Part shown: piece by piece, positions 1 through 11,514 of the stretch
How the letters are laid out: each line of letters opens with the position of its first letter
Numbering within the stretch: the stretch's first letter is position 1
DNA from: an uncultured Prevotella sp.
GTDB taxonomy: Bacteria; Bacteroidota; Bacteroidia; Bacteroidales; Bacteroidaceae
DNA length: 63,507 bases
Direction of reading: 5' to 3'
Assembly: GCA_905234145.1 (NCBI GenBank)
Contig: CAJOGK010000034.1
Location: 18,723 to 82,229 of the forward strand
Notes under the pieces: generated by a model
Seen by the model: the letters and a program-made list of their open reading frames with translations, nothing else
Databases searched by the model: none
Told to the model about the DNA's origin: nothing
Program-made: the position numbers and the translations under genes

Positions 1-93
1 GAGGATCGGACTCATGCCGATCTTCTCTCCCAGCTCCTTAGCTGCCGTCTGTCGTTCTGATGTAGGTGGTTCGTAATTCCATTTGAAATGCAT
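1..93 (-). CDS. recJ: RecJ single-stranded-DNA exonuclease, N-terminal fragment (runs off the window)
   Basis: Only the first 31 codons lie in the window, read leftwards from an ATG whose complement is at 91-93. The peptide starts MHFKWNYEPP and goes on with ..LGEKIGMSPIL. This matches the conserved start of Bacteroidetes RecJ proteins (KWNY.PP.....A..L....G.SPIL), a 5'-3' single-strand exonuclease of recombination and mismatch repair. A TACCTTTG -7 box lies upstream on the same strand. The match is from memory of the family and the catalytic DHH domain is outside the window. Confidence 0.7.
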   Translation of the reverse strand, partial: MHFKWNYEPPTSERQTAAKELGEKIGMSPIL

Positions 94-159
94 TTATATA
101 TTATTTTTTATTCTTATCGCTTAGGTGGCTAAAAGGTACTATTAACCCAATATAGCGCC

Positions 160-167
160 CAAAGGTA
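160..167 (-). promoter_or_regulatory. -7 promoter element for recJ
   Basis: Reverse complement reads TACCTTTG, matching the Bacteroidetes TAnnTTTG -7 consensus, about 67 nt before the recJ start. Confidence 0.6.
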
Positions 168-185
168 AAAATAAAAAATGAATTA

Positions 186-223
186 ACGGCATAATCTGAA
201 GAAAAAATAACAGATTATGCCGT
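186..223. terminator. Bidirectional hairpin terminator
   Basis: Perfect 13-bp stem: ACGGCATAATCTG at 186-198 and its complement at 211-223, with a 12-nt A-rich loop. T-runs follow on both strands. It lies just downstream of the C1 peptidase gene on the minus strand. Confidence 0.85.
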
Positions 224-253
224 TTTTACCTAGATATTAGGATTTATTTGTAT

Positions 254-1462
254 TTAGATACCTAGTTTTTTGCGAATTTCTGCTGGGATGGCATTCTTGT
301 TGATGAGGAAGTCCATCGTGTTAGCAGCGATGAAAGTCTTGGTCATATACCAGGTGCCTTTATATTCACCTGTCTCGCCCCAAGAGTTCTTAACCATATA
401 ATATTCTTTGCCATTCTGATCTTTAGCGGTGCCGTAAATCAGCATGCCGTGGTCGTCGGTCAGTTCCCAGTTGTCGAAGCGCTCCTGGCGCATCTCCTGT
501 GTTGCAATGATTTCAGGTACGGTGCAACCCAGAGAGTCAATGATGCTGCGCTTTTTGGTAGCCGTCATCTTCAGCCACTTGGCCATATCGCTGCCCTGCA
601 AGCTCTGCTGTGTCTTCTTGCTGTCTACAGCGTATGCCAGACCCTGACGGGTAAAGCCATCCTCAGAAACATCGCCACCCCAAGCTATGGTGTAACCCTG
701 CTCTACAGCATTGTCGATAATCTGCATCATCTCGTCCATGGGCACATTATAAGACAGAGGGAAGCGCCAGTTGTCCTGTACCTCTACAGCGAAGGCTGAG
801 TAGAAAGGATGATGGGTGTAGCTGGTAATGCTTACATAGTCATCGAGGTTGATGCCGAGTGAAGCCATGAAGGTCTTTGGTGTGTACTCCTTGCCCTCAT
901 ATACGAACTTCTCAGGGCACTTGCCGAGGTAAGCATCGAGAATACCCTGCAAGCCAGTCTTCCAAGCGTTACTGATTTTCTTGGCAGAGCTCTTAGAGAT
1001 AGCTGCAACGTAGGGCTCCAGCACGCCGAAGAACTCATTGAAGTTGTTGAGTGAATCGCCATAGAGAGAGCCGGGGAAAGGCATGGTGCCCTCTGGTACG
1101 ATACCGTGCTTCTTCATCGTAGCGAGTACGTCTTCAGCAGAACCACCCTGTGCAAACTGGCAGTCACCGTGGTAGCGAACTACCTGGAAAGCACGCTCCA
1201 TATAGGTCTTATTGGCTACAAAACTCTCGCAGAGATCATAAGTCTTACCTGTAGCTTTGAGAATCTCTGACTCAAAGAACGAAATGGTAGAATAGTCCCA
1301 GCAGGTACCCGAACGGTTCTGGTCTTTTACACTGGTAATAGGATTCTCCTTGATGATGGTGAATACAGGTTTGTTAGCGTTCTTGTTGGCTTCCTTCTTC
1401 TTGGCAGCCGATGCGCTGAGGGCGATCATCGCCATAAGCGCGATAGTTAAAATCTTCTTCAT
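254..1462 (-). CDS. Secreted C1-family (bleomycin hydrolase/aminopeptidase C-like) cysteine peptidase
   Basis: 402 residues with a signal peptide of about 20 residues (MKKILTIALMAMIALSASAA). The papain-fold signatures of peptidase family C1B are visible. DQNRSGTCWDYS near residues 47-58 holds the oxyanion Gln and catalytic Cys. DDHGM near 339 holds the His, and VKNSWG near 360 holds the Asn. Bleomycin hydrolases are usually cytosolic hexamers of about 450 residues. This secreted, shorter version is a common Bacteroidales form and probably trims peptides in the periplasm. It lies 11 nt downstream of the Xaa-Pro aminopeptidase gene on the same strand, so the two probably form a peptide-degrading operon ending at the 186-223 hairpin. 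Confidence 0.88.
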   Translation of the reverse strand: MKKILTIALMAMIALSASAAKKKEANKNANKPVFTIIKENPITSVKDQNRSGTCWDYSTISFFESEILKATGKTYDLCESFVANKTYMERAFQVVRYHGDCQFAQGGSAEDVLATMKKHGIVPEGTMPFPGSLYGDSLNNFNEFFGVLEPYVAAISKSSAKKISNAWKTGLQGILDAYLGKCPEKFVYEGKEYTPKTFMASLGINLDDYVSITSYTHHPFYSAFAVEVQDNWRFPLSYNVPMDEMMQIIDNAVEQGYTIAWGGDVSEDGFTRQGLAYAVDSKKTQQSLQGSDMAKWLKMTATKKRSIIDSLGCTVPEIIATQEMRQERFDNWELTDDHGMLIYGTAKDQNGKEYYMVKNSWGETGEYKGTWYMTKTFIAANTMDFLINKNAIPAEIRKKLGI

Positions 1463-1473
1463 TTTAAAATTAA

Positions 1474-2871
1474 TTAGAAATTTGTATTATTTTCCATGAA
1501 TGTTTCGAGTTCTTTCGGATGGTATGGGATGCGTTTCGAACCCATAAAGCGACAGCCGTCCTTTGTAATCAGAATATCATCTTCGATACGAATGCCACCA
1601 AAATCCTTATAGGTCTCAATCTTGTCGAAGTTCAAGAAATCTTTGCAATGGCCGCTGGCCTTCCAATCGTCGATGAGGGCAGGGATAAAATAGATACCAG
1701 GTTCGTCGGTTACGACGAAACCCTCCTCCAGTTTGCGACCCATACGCAGACAGTTTGTACCAAACTGTTCCAAGTTGGGGCGCGTCTCTTCGTCGAAGCC
1801 CACATAAATCTGGCCAAGACCCTCCATATCGTGTACGTCCATACCCATCATGTGGCCCAGTCCGTGAGGCAGGAACATCGCGTGTGCACCAGCTGCTACG
1901 GCCTCGTCGGTATCGCCCTTCATTAGTCCGAGTTCTTTCAGACGTTCTGTCATCAAGCGACAAACGGCAAAGTGAACATCAGCGTATTTCACGCCTGGTT
2001 TGGCGATGTCGAGCACGTAGTCGTGACAAGCTTCTACAATCGAATATATCTCCAGTTGGCGCTGGGTAAACTTACCGTTTACAGGCATTGTGCGCGTATT
2101 GTCAGAGCAGTAGTCATCCAGTTCGCAACCAGCGTCAGAGAGTACCAGACGACCAGCCTCTAATTTGGCATCAGAAGGATTGCCGTGCATGATCTCGCCA
2201 TGCTGTGAGAAGATGGTTGCAAAGCTTACACCCTGTGCCAGACTCCGGGCGATACCATCCATCTGTCCTGCGATAAAACGCTCTGTTACACCAGGCTTTA
2301 TCAGCAGCTGGGCGGTGGTATGCATCGCATAACCCACATCGCAAGCCCTGTCGATAGCCTCAATCTCCTGCGGCTCCTTCTTAGAACGCATCTTAACAAC
2401 GGCCTTTATCAGTTCCAAAGAGGCTGCCTCCTTCTGCTTCGAGGGGTGAATACCCAGCAGATCCATAATCTGAATCTTGGTATCGAAACGATAGGGGGGC
2501 AGGAAATGGATGTTTGATGTCTGATGTTTGATGTAAGAATTCAACTCTGCCATGGGGGCGGTTTTTGTGATGCCTACCTCTGCGGCGAGATCGGCCACCG
2601 AGGGCGTATAGCCCATCCAAACGATATCCTCTACATCGATATCATCGCCCAAGAGCATTTCTGTATCGTTGTCGATATCAATGATACCCACGAGACCCTC
2701 ACGGTGCTGCCCGAAATAATACAGAAACGATGAATCCTGGCGCAAAGGCGCATACGCATTAGCCGGATAATTGGCCGGTGCATCGTTGTTGCCGAAAAGA
2801 ATGATTACGCCCTTTCCCACGAGCTTTTTCAGCTCCTGACGACGTCTTATATAGGTTTCCTTACTAAACAT
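1474..2871 (-). CDS. pepP: Xaa-Pro aminopeptidase (M24B, aminopeptidase P family)
   Basis: 465 residues, cytosolic (no signal peptide). It removes N-terminal residues that precede proline. The N-terminal half is the creatinase-N-like domain. The C-terminal pita-bread domain has all five metal-ligand motifs: SDAGCEL, SDNTRTM, PHGLGHMMGMD, VTDEPGIYF and GIRIEDD. An unusual linker with HQTSNIH near residues 114-120 is encoded by a short repeated DNA sequence (12-mer GATGTTTGATGT on the plus strand, twice). First gene of a two-gene operon with the C1 peptidase. Confidence 0.92.
   Translation of the reverse strand: MFSKETYIRRRQELKKLVGKGVIILFGNNDAPANYPANAYAPLRQDSSFLYYFGQHREGLVGIIDIDNDTEMLLGDDIDVEDIVWMGYTPSVADLAAEVGITKTAPMAELNSYIKHQTSNIHFLPPYRFDTKIQIMDLLGIHPSKQKEAASLELIKAVVKMRSKKEPQEIEAIDRACDVGYAMHTTAQLLIKPGVTERFIAGQMDGIARSLAQGVSFATIFSQHGEIMHGNPSDAKLEAGRLVLSDAGCELDDYCSDNTRTMPVNGKFTQRQLEIYSIVEACHDYVLDIAKPGVKYADVHFAVCRLMTERLKELGLMKGDTDEAVAAGAHAMFLPHGLGHMMGMDVHDMEGLGQIYVGFDEETRPNLEQFGTNCLRMGRKLEEGFVVTDEPGIYFIPALIDDWKASGHCKDFLNFDKIETYKDFGGIRIEDDILITKDGCRFMGSKRIPYHPKELETFMENNTNF
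2509..2534. repeat. Short tandem repeat inside pepP
   Basis: GATGTTTGATGT occurs at 2509-2520 and 2523-2534, in frame within pepP. On the coding strand it yields the HQTSNI peptide between the N-terminal domain and the catalytic half. Confidence 0.7.
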
Positions 2872-2898
2872 ATATCTTTTAATTATTCAATTTTGATG

Positions 2899-2921
2899 CA
2901 AAGATACACTTTTTTTTAGAC
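2899..2921 (-). promoter_or_regulatory. pepP promoter with GTCTAAAA motif
   Basis: On the minus strand the -7 box TATCTTTG (2906-2899) is preceded by GTCTAAAA beginning at 2921. From the G of GTCT to the last G of the -7 box is exactly 23 nt, the same geometry as at the ligA, pheS, 8159 and 10675 promoters. Confidence 0.65.
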
Positions 2922-2949
2922 ATAATTACAAAAGCACACATTTTTTGTG

Positions 2950-2957
2950 TATCTTTG
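2950..2957 (+). promoter_or_regulatory. trpS -7 promoter element
   Basis: TATCTTTG, 33 nt before the trpS ATG. It overlaps the in-frame TTG at 2955, which rules that TTG out as the start codon. Confidence 0.75.
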
Positions 2958-2990
2958 CACCCAAATTTGAAATATAAGACTAAAAATACA

Positions 2991-4079
2991 ATGGGAAAAG
3001 TAATTTTAACTGGTGATCGTCCCACCGGAAAACTCCATCTCGGACACTACGTAGGTTCTCTGCGTCGTCGTGTCCAGTTGCAGAATGCGGGCGACTATGA
3101 TCGCATGTTCGTGTTTATGGCCGATGTTCAGGCCCTCACAGATAATGCTGATAATCCAGAGAAGATTCGTCAGAATATTATAGAGGTGGCGCTCGATTAC
3201 CTCGCAGCTGGTCTCGATCCTGAGAAGTGTACACTCTTCATCCAGAGTCAGATTCCTGAACTTGCTGAGTTGACTACTTATCTGATGAACTTGGTATCAG
3301 TCAGTCGCGTGCAGCGTAACCCTACGGTGAAGACTGAGGTGAAGATGCGTGGTTTTGAGGGTGAGAGCATCCCTCTGGGTTTCTTCTGCTATCCTGTGTC
3401 GCAAGCTGCTGATATCACGCTGTTCAAGGCTACGACCGTTCCTGCTGGTGAAGATCAGGAGCCGATGCTTGAAGTGTGTCGCGAACTGGTGCGCCGCTTT
3501 AATCAGGTTTATGCACCTGTATTTGTAGAGCCCAATATCATGTTGCCTGAGAACTTGACTGCCCGTCGTCTGCCGGGTACCGATGGTAAGGAGAAGATGT
3601 CGAAGTCGCTGGGTAACTGTATTTATCTCTCAGATACGGCTGATGACGTATGGCAGAAGGTGCGCTCGATGTATACCGACCCTGAGCACGTGAACCTGAA
3701 CGACCCTGGTCATGTAGAGGGTAATGCCGTGTTTACTTATCTTGATGCCTTCTCTTGCGATGACGACTTTAAGGAGTTCTGGCCAGAGTATCAGAACCTC
3801 GATGAGTTGAAGGCGCATTATGAGCGTGGTGGTTTGGGCGATATGAAGTGCAAGAAGTTCTTGAATCAGGTGCTGAATAAGTTCTTGGAGCCTATGCGCC
3901 AGCGTCGTGCTGAGTTTGAGAAGGACATCCCTGAAATCTATAATATCCTGAAGAAGGGTACGGAACAGGCGCGTGAGGTAGGTGCCCAGACGATGGATGA
4001 GGTTCGCAAGGCCATGCGCATCGATTACTTCAACGATGCCGAGCTGATTCGCCAACAGGCCGAGCGTTTTGCTAAATAA
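2991..4079 (+). CDS. trpS: Tryptophan--tRNA ligase
   Basis: 362 residues from the ATG at 2991. Charges tRNA-Trp in the cytosol. Class I signatures are present: [13 protein letters not shown] near residues 10-22 (HIGH motif) and KEKMSKSLG near 200 (KMSKS). The in-frame TTG at 2955 would add 12 residues but lies inside the -7 box, so 2991 is preferred. The protein is slightly longer than the E. coli enzyme (334), as is usual for this branch. Convergent with trmD across a repeat-rich spacer. Confidence 0.97.
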   Translation: MGKVILTGDRPTGKLHLGHYVGSLRRRVQLQNAGDYDRMFVFMADVQALTDNADNPEKIRQNIIEVALDYLAAGLDPEKCTLFIQSQIPELAELTTYLMNLVSVSRVQRNPTVKTEVKMRGFEGESIPLGFFCYPVSQAADITLFKATTVPAGEDQEPMLEVCRELVRRFNQVYAPVFVEPNIMLPENLTARRLPGTDGKEKMSKSLGNCIYLSDTADDVWQKVRSMYTDPEHVNLNDPGHVEGNAVFTYLDAFSCDDDFKEFWPEYQNLDELKAHYERGGLGDMKCKKFLNQVLNKFLEPMRQRRAEFEKDIPEIYNILKKGTEQAREVGAQTMDEVRKAMRIDYFNDAELIRQQAERFAK

Positions 4080-4099
4080 GTTCTAAGGACTGTTTTTTT

Positions 4100-4174
4100 A
4101 TTCTAAGGAGTCTAGGAGTTTAGGAATAATTATTGCGTTTGCGAGAAATCCTTGATTCCTATATTCCTTAGAAT
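4100..4174. terminator. Large imperfect inverted repeat between trpS and trmD (likely bidirectional terminator)
   Basis: ATTCTAAGGA (4100-4109) pairs with TCCTTAGAAT (4165-4174), and TAGGAAT (4121-4127) pairs with ATTCCTA (4155-4161). TTCTAAGGA also occurs directly at 4081-4089. It lies between convergent stops, with T-runs beside it. Confidence 0.6.
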
Positions 4175-4176
4175 TT

Positions 4177-4854
4177 TTATTTCCCTAGAAGATCGGGGCG
4201 GAGGCGGCGTGTGCGCTCCATCGCCTGCTCGAATTCCCACTCGCGGATTTTGGCCTCATTGCCACTGAGCAGGATATCTGGTACTTTCCAGCCTTTGTAG
4301 TCGGCGGGACGCGTATAGATAGGCGCGGCCAGGATGTCATCTTGGAAACAATCGCTCAGGGCTGATTGTTCGTCGCCAATCACGCCAGGCACCACGCGAA
4401 CGATGGCATCGGCAATCATCGCAGCCACCAGTTCACCACCCGTCAATACGAAATCACCGATTGAAATCTCTTTTGTGATTAAATGTTCGCGTATGCGCTG
4501 ATCGATACCTTTATAGTGACCTGCTAAGATAATCAGGTTGCCTTTCAGCGACAGTTCGTTGGCCATGTGCTGATCAAAACGCTCCCCGTCGGGCGAGGTA
4601 AAAATCACCTCGTCGTAATCGCGCTCAGCCTTCAGGGCTGTGATACAGCGGTCGATAGGTTCACACTGCATCACCATACCAGCAGAACCTCCGTATGGAT
4701 AATCATCCACCCTGCGCCATTTGTCGAGCGTGTAGTCTCTTAAGTTGTGTAGTCTGATTTCTGCCAGTCCTTTCTTCTCGGCACGTGCCAGGATCGATTC
4801 GTGGACGAAACCCTCCAGCATTTCTGGCAGAACGGTAATAATGTCTATTCTCAT
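4177..4854 (-). CDS. trmD: tRNA (guanine-N1-)-methyltransferase
   Basis: 225 residues. Makes m1G37 next to the anticodon of a subset of tRNAs using S-adenosylmethionine. SPOUT trefoil-knot motifs are present: [11 protein letters not shown] near residues 110-120 and [17 protein letters not shown] near 133-149. Begins [13 protein letters not shown], as in other TrmD proteins. Monocistronic here; in many bacteria it sits with rpsP/rimM/rplS, which are absent. Confidence 0.96.
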   Translation of the reverse strand: MRIDIITVLPEMLEGFVHESILARAEKKGLAEIRLHNLRDYTLDKWRRVDDYPYGGSAGMVMQCEPIDRCITALKAERDYDEVIFTSPDGERFDQHMANELSLKGNLIILAGHYKGIDQRIREHLITKEISIGDFVLTGGELVAAMIADAIVRVVPGVIGDEQSALSDCFQDDILAAPIYTRPADYKGWKVPDILLSGNEAKIREWEFEQAMERTRRLRPDLLGK

Positions 4855-4874
4855 CTTTTGTTAATTCTTTGGTG

Positions 4875-4882
4875 CAAAGGTA
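4875..4882 (-). promoter_or_regulatory. trmD -7 promoter element
   Basis: Minus strand reads TACCTTTG, about 20 nt before the trmD ATG. Confidence 0.7.
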
Positions 4883-4954
4883 CGTCAATTTATGCGAAAA
4901 TCCAAATATATGGTAAATTATTGTTTATTTTTTGGCTGTTTCGGCTATTCTCCT

Positions 4955-4962
4955 TATTTTTG
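4955..4962 (+). promoter_or_regulatory. -7 promoter element of the 4967 gene
   Basis: TATTTTTG lies only 4 nt before the ATG at 4967. Transcription would begin at or just after that ATG, so the mRNA would be nearly leaderless or translation would use the ATG at 4979. Confidence 0.6.
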
Positions 4963-4966
4963 CAGC

Positions 4967-8098
<3,132 letters not shown>

Positions 8099-8158
8099 GG
8101 CTGCTTATGTGGAAGATGCTGCAAGTGGCGGGCTGTGCGTCCGAGTAGGGTAGTGGAT

Positions 8159-8545
8159 ATGCCTGCTGTGGTCAACTCCTTCTGGCTTCGTAAAGGCTTT
8201 GAGGGACTGACCTTCTTTGGCACCATCCTCACGCCCTCACAGACCGAGGCCGATCGTTTCAACAGCGATTTTTCTGCCATGAAGAATCACGAGATGATCC
8301 ACCTTCGTCAGGCCCAGTCGTGTGGCGACTCATGGTTGCGCTTCTACCTATTATATATATGGTACTGGCTCAAGGCACTCCCTGCCAACCGCAAACTCAA
8401 GCATGGCGCCTATCTGCTCAATCCTTTTGAGATGGAGGCCTATCGCCACATGAACAATCTCGATTATCTCTCCAAGGGTGAGGCTACAGAGTGGCGCAAA
8501 TTTGCCAAGATGTCTATCAATGAACGATTAAAATATAGAAAATGA
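8159..8545 (+). CDS. Small protein with HExxH motif, possible zinc peptidase
   Basis: 128 residues from the first in-frame ATG (8159). A GTG at 8135 would add 8 residues. The segment AMKNHEMIHLRQAQS holds HEMIH, an HExxH zinc-peptidase motif. It is followed by an aromatic helix (FYLLYIWYWLKAL) that could lie on or in the membrane, then NPFEMEAYRHMN, where a downstream Glu could be the third ligand. The first ATG after the promoter (8107) is in another frame and stops at 8146. This suggests either a short upstream ORF or a frameshift near 8131-8145 that removed the true N-terminus. ATGA overlap with the transporter gene implies translational coupling. Function unproven. Confidence 0.55.
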   Translation: MPAVVNSFWLRKGFEGLTFFGTILTPSQTEADRFNSDFSAMKNHEMIHLRQAQSCGDSWLRFYLLYIWYWLKALPANRKLKHGAYLLNPFEMEAYRHMNNLDYLSKGEATEWRKFAKMSINERLKYRK

Positions 8546-9413
8546 ATAAGAAATTTCAGGCGCATAGCGCTATCTTTTTCGCCAACACCATTTTTGGTCT
8601 TGGTGTACCAGTCACAAAACTTTTATTAGATCATTGGGTTACCCCCATGGGATATATGGCCTCTCGTTCGTTGGGTGCCTGTATCCTCTTTTGGATCATT
8701 GCAGCTTTCATGCCTAAGGAGAAGGTAGAGCGTAAAGACCTCATCACCATCCTTTTGGGCGGTCTGCTCGGCTTCGTGATTACCGCCTGGGCGCTCGATT
8801 ATACCAGTCCTGTGTATTTTTCGCTTATCGCGACCCTTACCCCTGTAGCTGTTATGCTTTGTGCCGCCCTGACTATTGGCGAGAAGATTACCCCAATCAA
8901 GTCGCTGGGTGTACTACTTGGTATCGCTGGTGCTGTTTTGATGGTGCTGATGAGCCAGTCGCTAGGCTCTGGCAAAAACGATCTCATTGGCATTATCCTG
9001 GCCATTCTCAGTGTGCTTACCTGGGCAGTCTACCTGATTATTACGCGTAATGTAGCCGAGAAGTATTCGCCCGTTACGCAGATGAAGTATGTGTTTCTGA
9101 TTTCCGCCATCGTCACAGTTCCCATTGCGATACCCGAACTGCCAGTCAATGCGCTCTATGGGGTTGGGATGGTGTACTCGAAATGGCGTTTATCGTCGTC
9201 TGTGCCACAGCCCTTGGCTTTTTCCTCATCCCCTTTGCGATGAAGTATCTGCAGGCTACCACGGTCTCTATCTATACCAATCTACAACCAGTCATTGCCT
9301 CGTTTGTAGCCATCCTTCTTGGTCAGGATTTCCTCACTTGGGATAAGCCCGTTGCCGCTGTCCTCGTCCTGCTCAGTGCATATATCGTAACGGTCGTATC
9401 AGCAAAGGAATAA
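8542..9413 (+). pseudogene. DMT-superfamily (EamA) transporter, frameshifted
   Basis: The first frame (8542-9243) encodes EamA helices 1-7 (FFANTIFGLGVPVTKLLLDH, then GLLGFVITAWALDYTSPVYF and LLGIAGAVLMVL). From about 9162 the homology continues in another frame through WDGVLEMAFIVV and YTNLQPVIASFVAILLGQD to the stop at 9413. The junction is near 9161-9166 in a G-rich run (GGGGTTGGGATGG). Restoring one base joins both halves into a normal ten-helix exporter of about 290 residues. As given, the product would lose helices 8-10. Either a real recent inactivation or a sequence error. The family exports amino acids and metabolites; substrate unknown. Confidence 0.8.
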
Positions 9414-9419
9414 AATAAG

Positions 9420-9443
9420 AAATCCCGTCAACTGGCGGGATTT
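9420..9443. terminator. Bidirectional terminator between transporter and pheS
   Basis: AAATCCCG (9420-9427) pairs with CGGGATTT (9436-9443), followed by a T-rich tail on the plus strand. Lies between convergent genes. Confidence 0.8.
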
Positions 9444-9448
9444 CTTTA

Positions 9449-10507
9449 TTAATTTGCTGATTCGAATTCTTCGAGGAAGCGGGTGTCGTTCTCGGAGAAC
9501 ATGCGGAGGTCGCTGACACGATACTTCAGGTTGGTGATACGCTCAACGCCCATTCCGAAAGCGTAGCCGCTGTATTCCTTTGAGTCGATGCCACACTGTT
9601 CGAGCACGTTTGGATCGACCATACCGCAACCCAGAATCTCTACCCAACCGGTGTGCTTGCAGAAGCCGCAACCCTCACCGCCACAGATAAAGCAAGAGAT
9701 ATCCATCTCGGCGCTAGGCTCAGTGAATGGGAAGTAGCTGGGGCGCAGACGAATCTTGGTGTCGGCACCAAACATCTCGCGAGCGAACGAAAGCAATACC
9801 TGCTTCAGATCGGTAAACGATACGTTCTTGTCGATATAGAGACCCTCTACCTGGTGGAAGAAGCAGTGGGCACGGGCGGTGATAGCCTCATTACGATACA
9901 CGCGACCTGGACAGATCACACGGATAGGGGCTGTCAACTTGCCATCTTCGGTATGCATGTGCTCCATGACGCGAGCCTGTACTGAAGAGGTGTGAGAACG
10001 GAGCAGAATGTTCTTGGTTACATCGTCGGGATGCTGACTTACGAAGAAGGTATCCTGCATATCGCGAGCAGGATGGTCAGCGGCGAAGTTCATCTTGGTA
10101 AATACGTGGAGATCATCCTCTACCTCTGGACCATCGGCCAGTACGAAACCCATGCGCGAGAAAATGTCGATAATCTCGTTGGTTACGATGGTAAGAGGAT
10201 GGCGGGTACCCAACTTCACAGGGTAGGGTGTACGCGTCAGGTCGATCATCAAATCGCCAGAATCTTGTGTCTCTACCTCTTCACGAAGCTGATTGATACG
10301 TTCTGTGGCGAGTGTCTTCAACTCGTTAATTTTCATACCAACCGTCTTTTTCTGGTCGGCAGCCACATTGCGGAAATCGTTCATCAAGGCTGTAATCTCA
10401 CCTTTCTTACTGAGATATTTCAGGCGCAACTGCTCTACTTCTTCAGCGTTTTTGGCGCTTAATTCTTGTACTTCTTTCAGAAGCTCGTCTATCTTATCAA
10501 GTATCAT
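9449..10507 (-). CDS. pheS: Phenylalanine--tRNA ligase alpha subunit
   Basis: 352 residues, close to the usual length. N-terminal coiled coil (residues about 1-90, rich in Glu/Lys/Leu) binds tRNA. Class II catalytic core follows with GTRHPLTIV, DDLHVFTKMNFAADHPAR, LLRSHTSSVQAR (motif 2), FHQVEGLYID and GMGVERITNLKY (motif 3). Works as an alpha2-beta2 enzyme with PheT, which is not nearby; separation of pheS and pheT is common in Bacteroidetes. Confidence 0.97.
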   Translation of the reverse strand: MILDKIDELLKEVQELSAKNAEEVEQLRLKYLSKKGEITALMNDFRNVAADQKKTVGMKINELKTLATERINQLREEVETQDSGDLMIDLTRTPYPVKLGTRHPLTIVTNEIIDIFSRMGFVLADGPEVEDDLHVFTKMNFAADHPARDMQDTFFVSQHPDDVTKNILLRSHTSSVQARVMEHMHTEDGKLTAPIRVICPGRVYRNEAITARAHCFFHQVEGLYIDKNVSFTDLKQVLLSFAREMFGADTKIRLRPSYFPFTEPSAEMDISCFICGGEGCGFCKHTGWVEILGCGMVDPNVLEQCGIDSKEYSGYAFGMGVERITNLKYRVSDLRMFSENDTRFLEEFESAN

Positions 10508-10534
10508 ATCTGTGTTAAATTTGCAAATTTGCGT

Positions 10535-10612
10535 GCAAAGGTACTTATTTTTTTAGACAAAAGAACAAAAGAAACAAAAAAAAATGAGTTCTGATGTACT
10601 TATGTCTAAAAA
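10535..10612. repeat. Bidirectional promoter element, copy B (inverted relative to copy A)
   Basis: Reverse complement closely matches 8022-8098, with a few substitutions and one extra base in the T-run. Placed between divergent pheS and the 10675 lipoprotein gene. Confidence 0.8.
10536..10558 (-). promoter_or_regulatory. pheS promoter with GTCTAAAA motif
   Basis: Minus strand: GTCTAAAA from 10558, -7 box TACCTTTG at 10543-10536, span 23 nt, about 29 nt before the pheS ATG. Confidence 0.65.
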
Positions 10613-10626
10613 ATATTGTAAATTTG
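10604..10626 (+). promoter_or_regulatory. Promoter of the 10675 lipoprotein gene with GTCTAAAA motif
   Basis: GTCTAAAA at 10604 and -7 box TAAATTTG at 10619-10626, span 23 nt. Confidence 0.6.
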
Positions 10627-10674
10627 CACAGATTTTAAGAGAACCAAGAAATAGATTAGGTACTACTGAAGTAG

Positions 10675-11514
10675 ATGAAAAAGTCTCTTTTTGCGATGAT
10701 TGCTGGTTTCTTGTTGCTTTTTTCTTGTACAGGCAACAAGACCAGTCAAAGTGGAGAAGTTCCAACTGACTCCGTTGCTGATTCTGTGGAATTGGCAGAT
10801 GTAGACACCATGGAACTGTTGATTGCAGAGACGCCGATGCCTAGAGCCGCTGATGCAATGTTTGATGACTTCCTGTTTAACTTTCTGGCTAACAAGAAGT
10901 TACAGAAGGAACGTGTGGTATTCCCCTTGCATAAGGATAATCGTGGTAAGCAGGAGCTGGTAGAGAAAGACCAGTGGAAGCATGAGCACCTTTTTATGCG
11001 ACAGGGCTACTATACACTGATTTTCAACGACGATGATCAGATGGCGCTGATGAAGGATACGGCCGTAAGCGAGGCTGTGGTGGAGAAGATTCAGTTGCGC
11101 AAAGAGGTGGTGACTGATTTCTTCTTTCAGCGTGTAAAGGGTGCTTGGATGCTGCGCGAGATGAAAGTAGTGCCCATGAGTGAGAATGCCAATGCGTCGT
11201 TCCTCAGTTTTTATCGCCAGTTTGTAGCGGATAGCATCTTCCAGGTAGAGAGCATCAATGAAACGGTAGAGTTTGTTGGGCCTGATCCAGACGACGAAAA
11301 CAATGTTATGGAGGGTGTGATTACGCCAGATACATGGGAGGCCTTTGCGCCCGCTCTGCCCTCGAAGAACATCTATAACATCATTTATGGCAAACCAGAG
11401 GCAGAGAGCAACAAGAAGATTTTCCTGTTGCGAGGTGTGTCGAATGGTTTGGAAATGGAGCTGCGGTTTAAGAAGACAGGCAGGAAGTGGCTATTAACGA
11501 AAATGACGACGTGA
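10675..11514 (+). CDS. Lipoprotein resembling the DUF4348 family
   Basis: 279 residues with a lipoprotein signal (MKKSLFAMIAGFLLLFSCTG; lipobox LLFSC, Cys near residue 18). The body resembles the Bacteroidales DUF4348 family from memory: MFDDFLFNFLANKKLQKERVVFPL region, a second half with FFFQRVKGAWMLREM and a repeated unit ending LRFKKTGRKWLLTKM, suggesting two copies of an NTF2-like fold. Function unknown; probably faces the periplasm. Its TGA overlaps the GTG start of murB (GTGA), so the two are translationally coupled. Confidence 0.7.
   Translation: MKKSLFAMIAGFLLLFSCTGNKTSQSGEVPTDSVADSVELADVDTMELLIAETPMPRAADAMFDDFLFNFLANKKLQKERVVFPLHKDNRGKQELVEKDQWKHEHLFMRQGYYTLIFNDDDQMALMKDTAVSEAVVEKIQLRKEVVTDFFFQRVKGAWMLREMKVVPMSENANASFLSFYRQFVADSIFQVESINETVEFVGPDPDDENNVMEGVITPDTWEAFAPALPSKNIYNIIYGKPEAESNKKIFLLRGVSNGLEMELRFKKTGRKWLLTKMTT

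Noticed and set aside
2955..2990. TTG at 2955 as trpS start
   Set aside because: It lies inside the TATCTTTG promoter element; the conserved N-terminus begins at the ATG at 2991.
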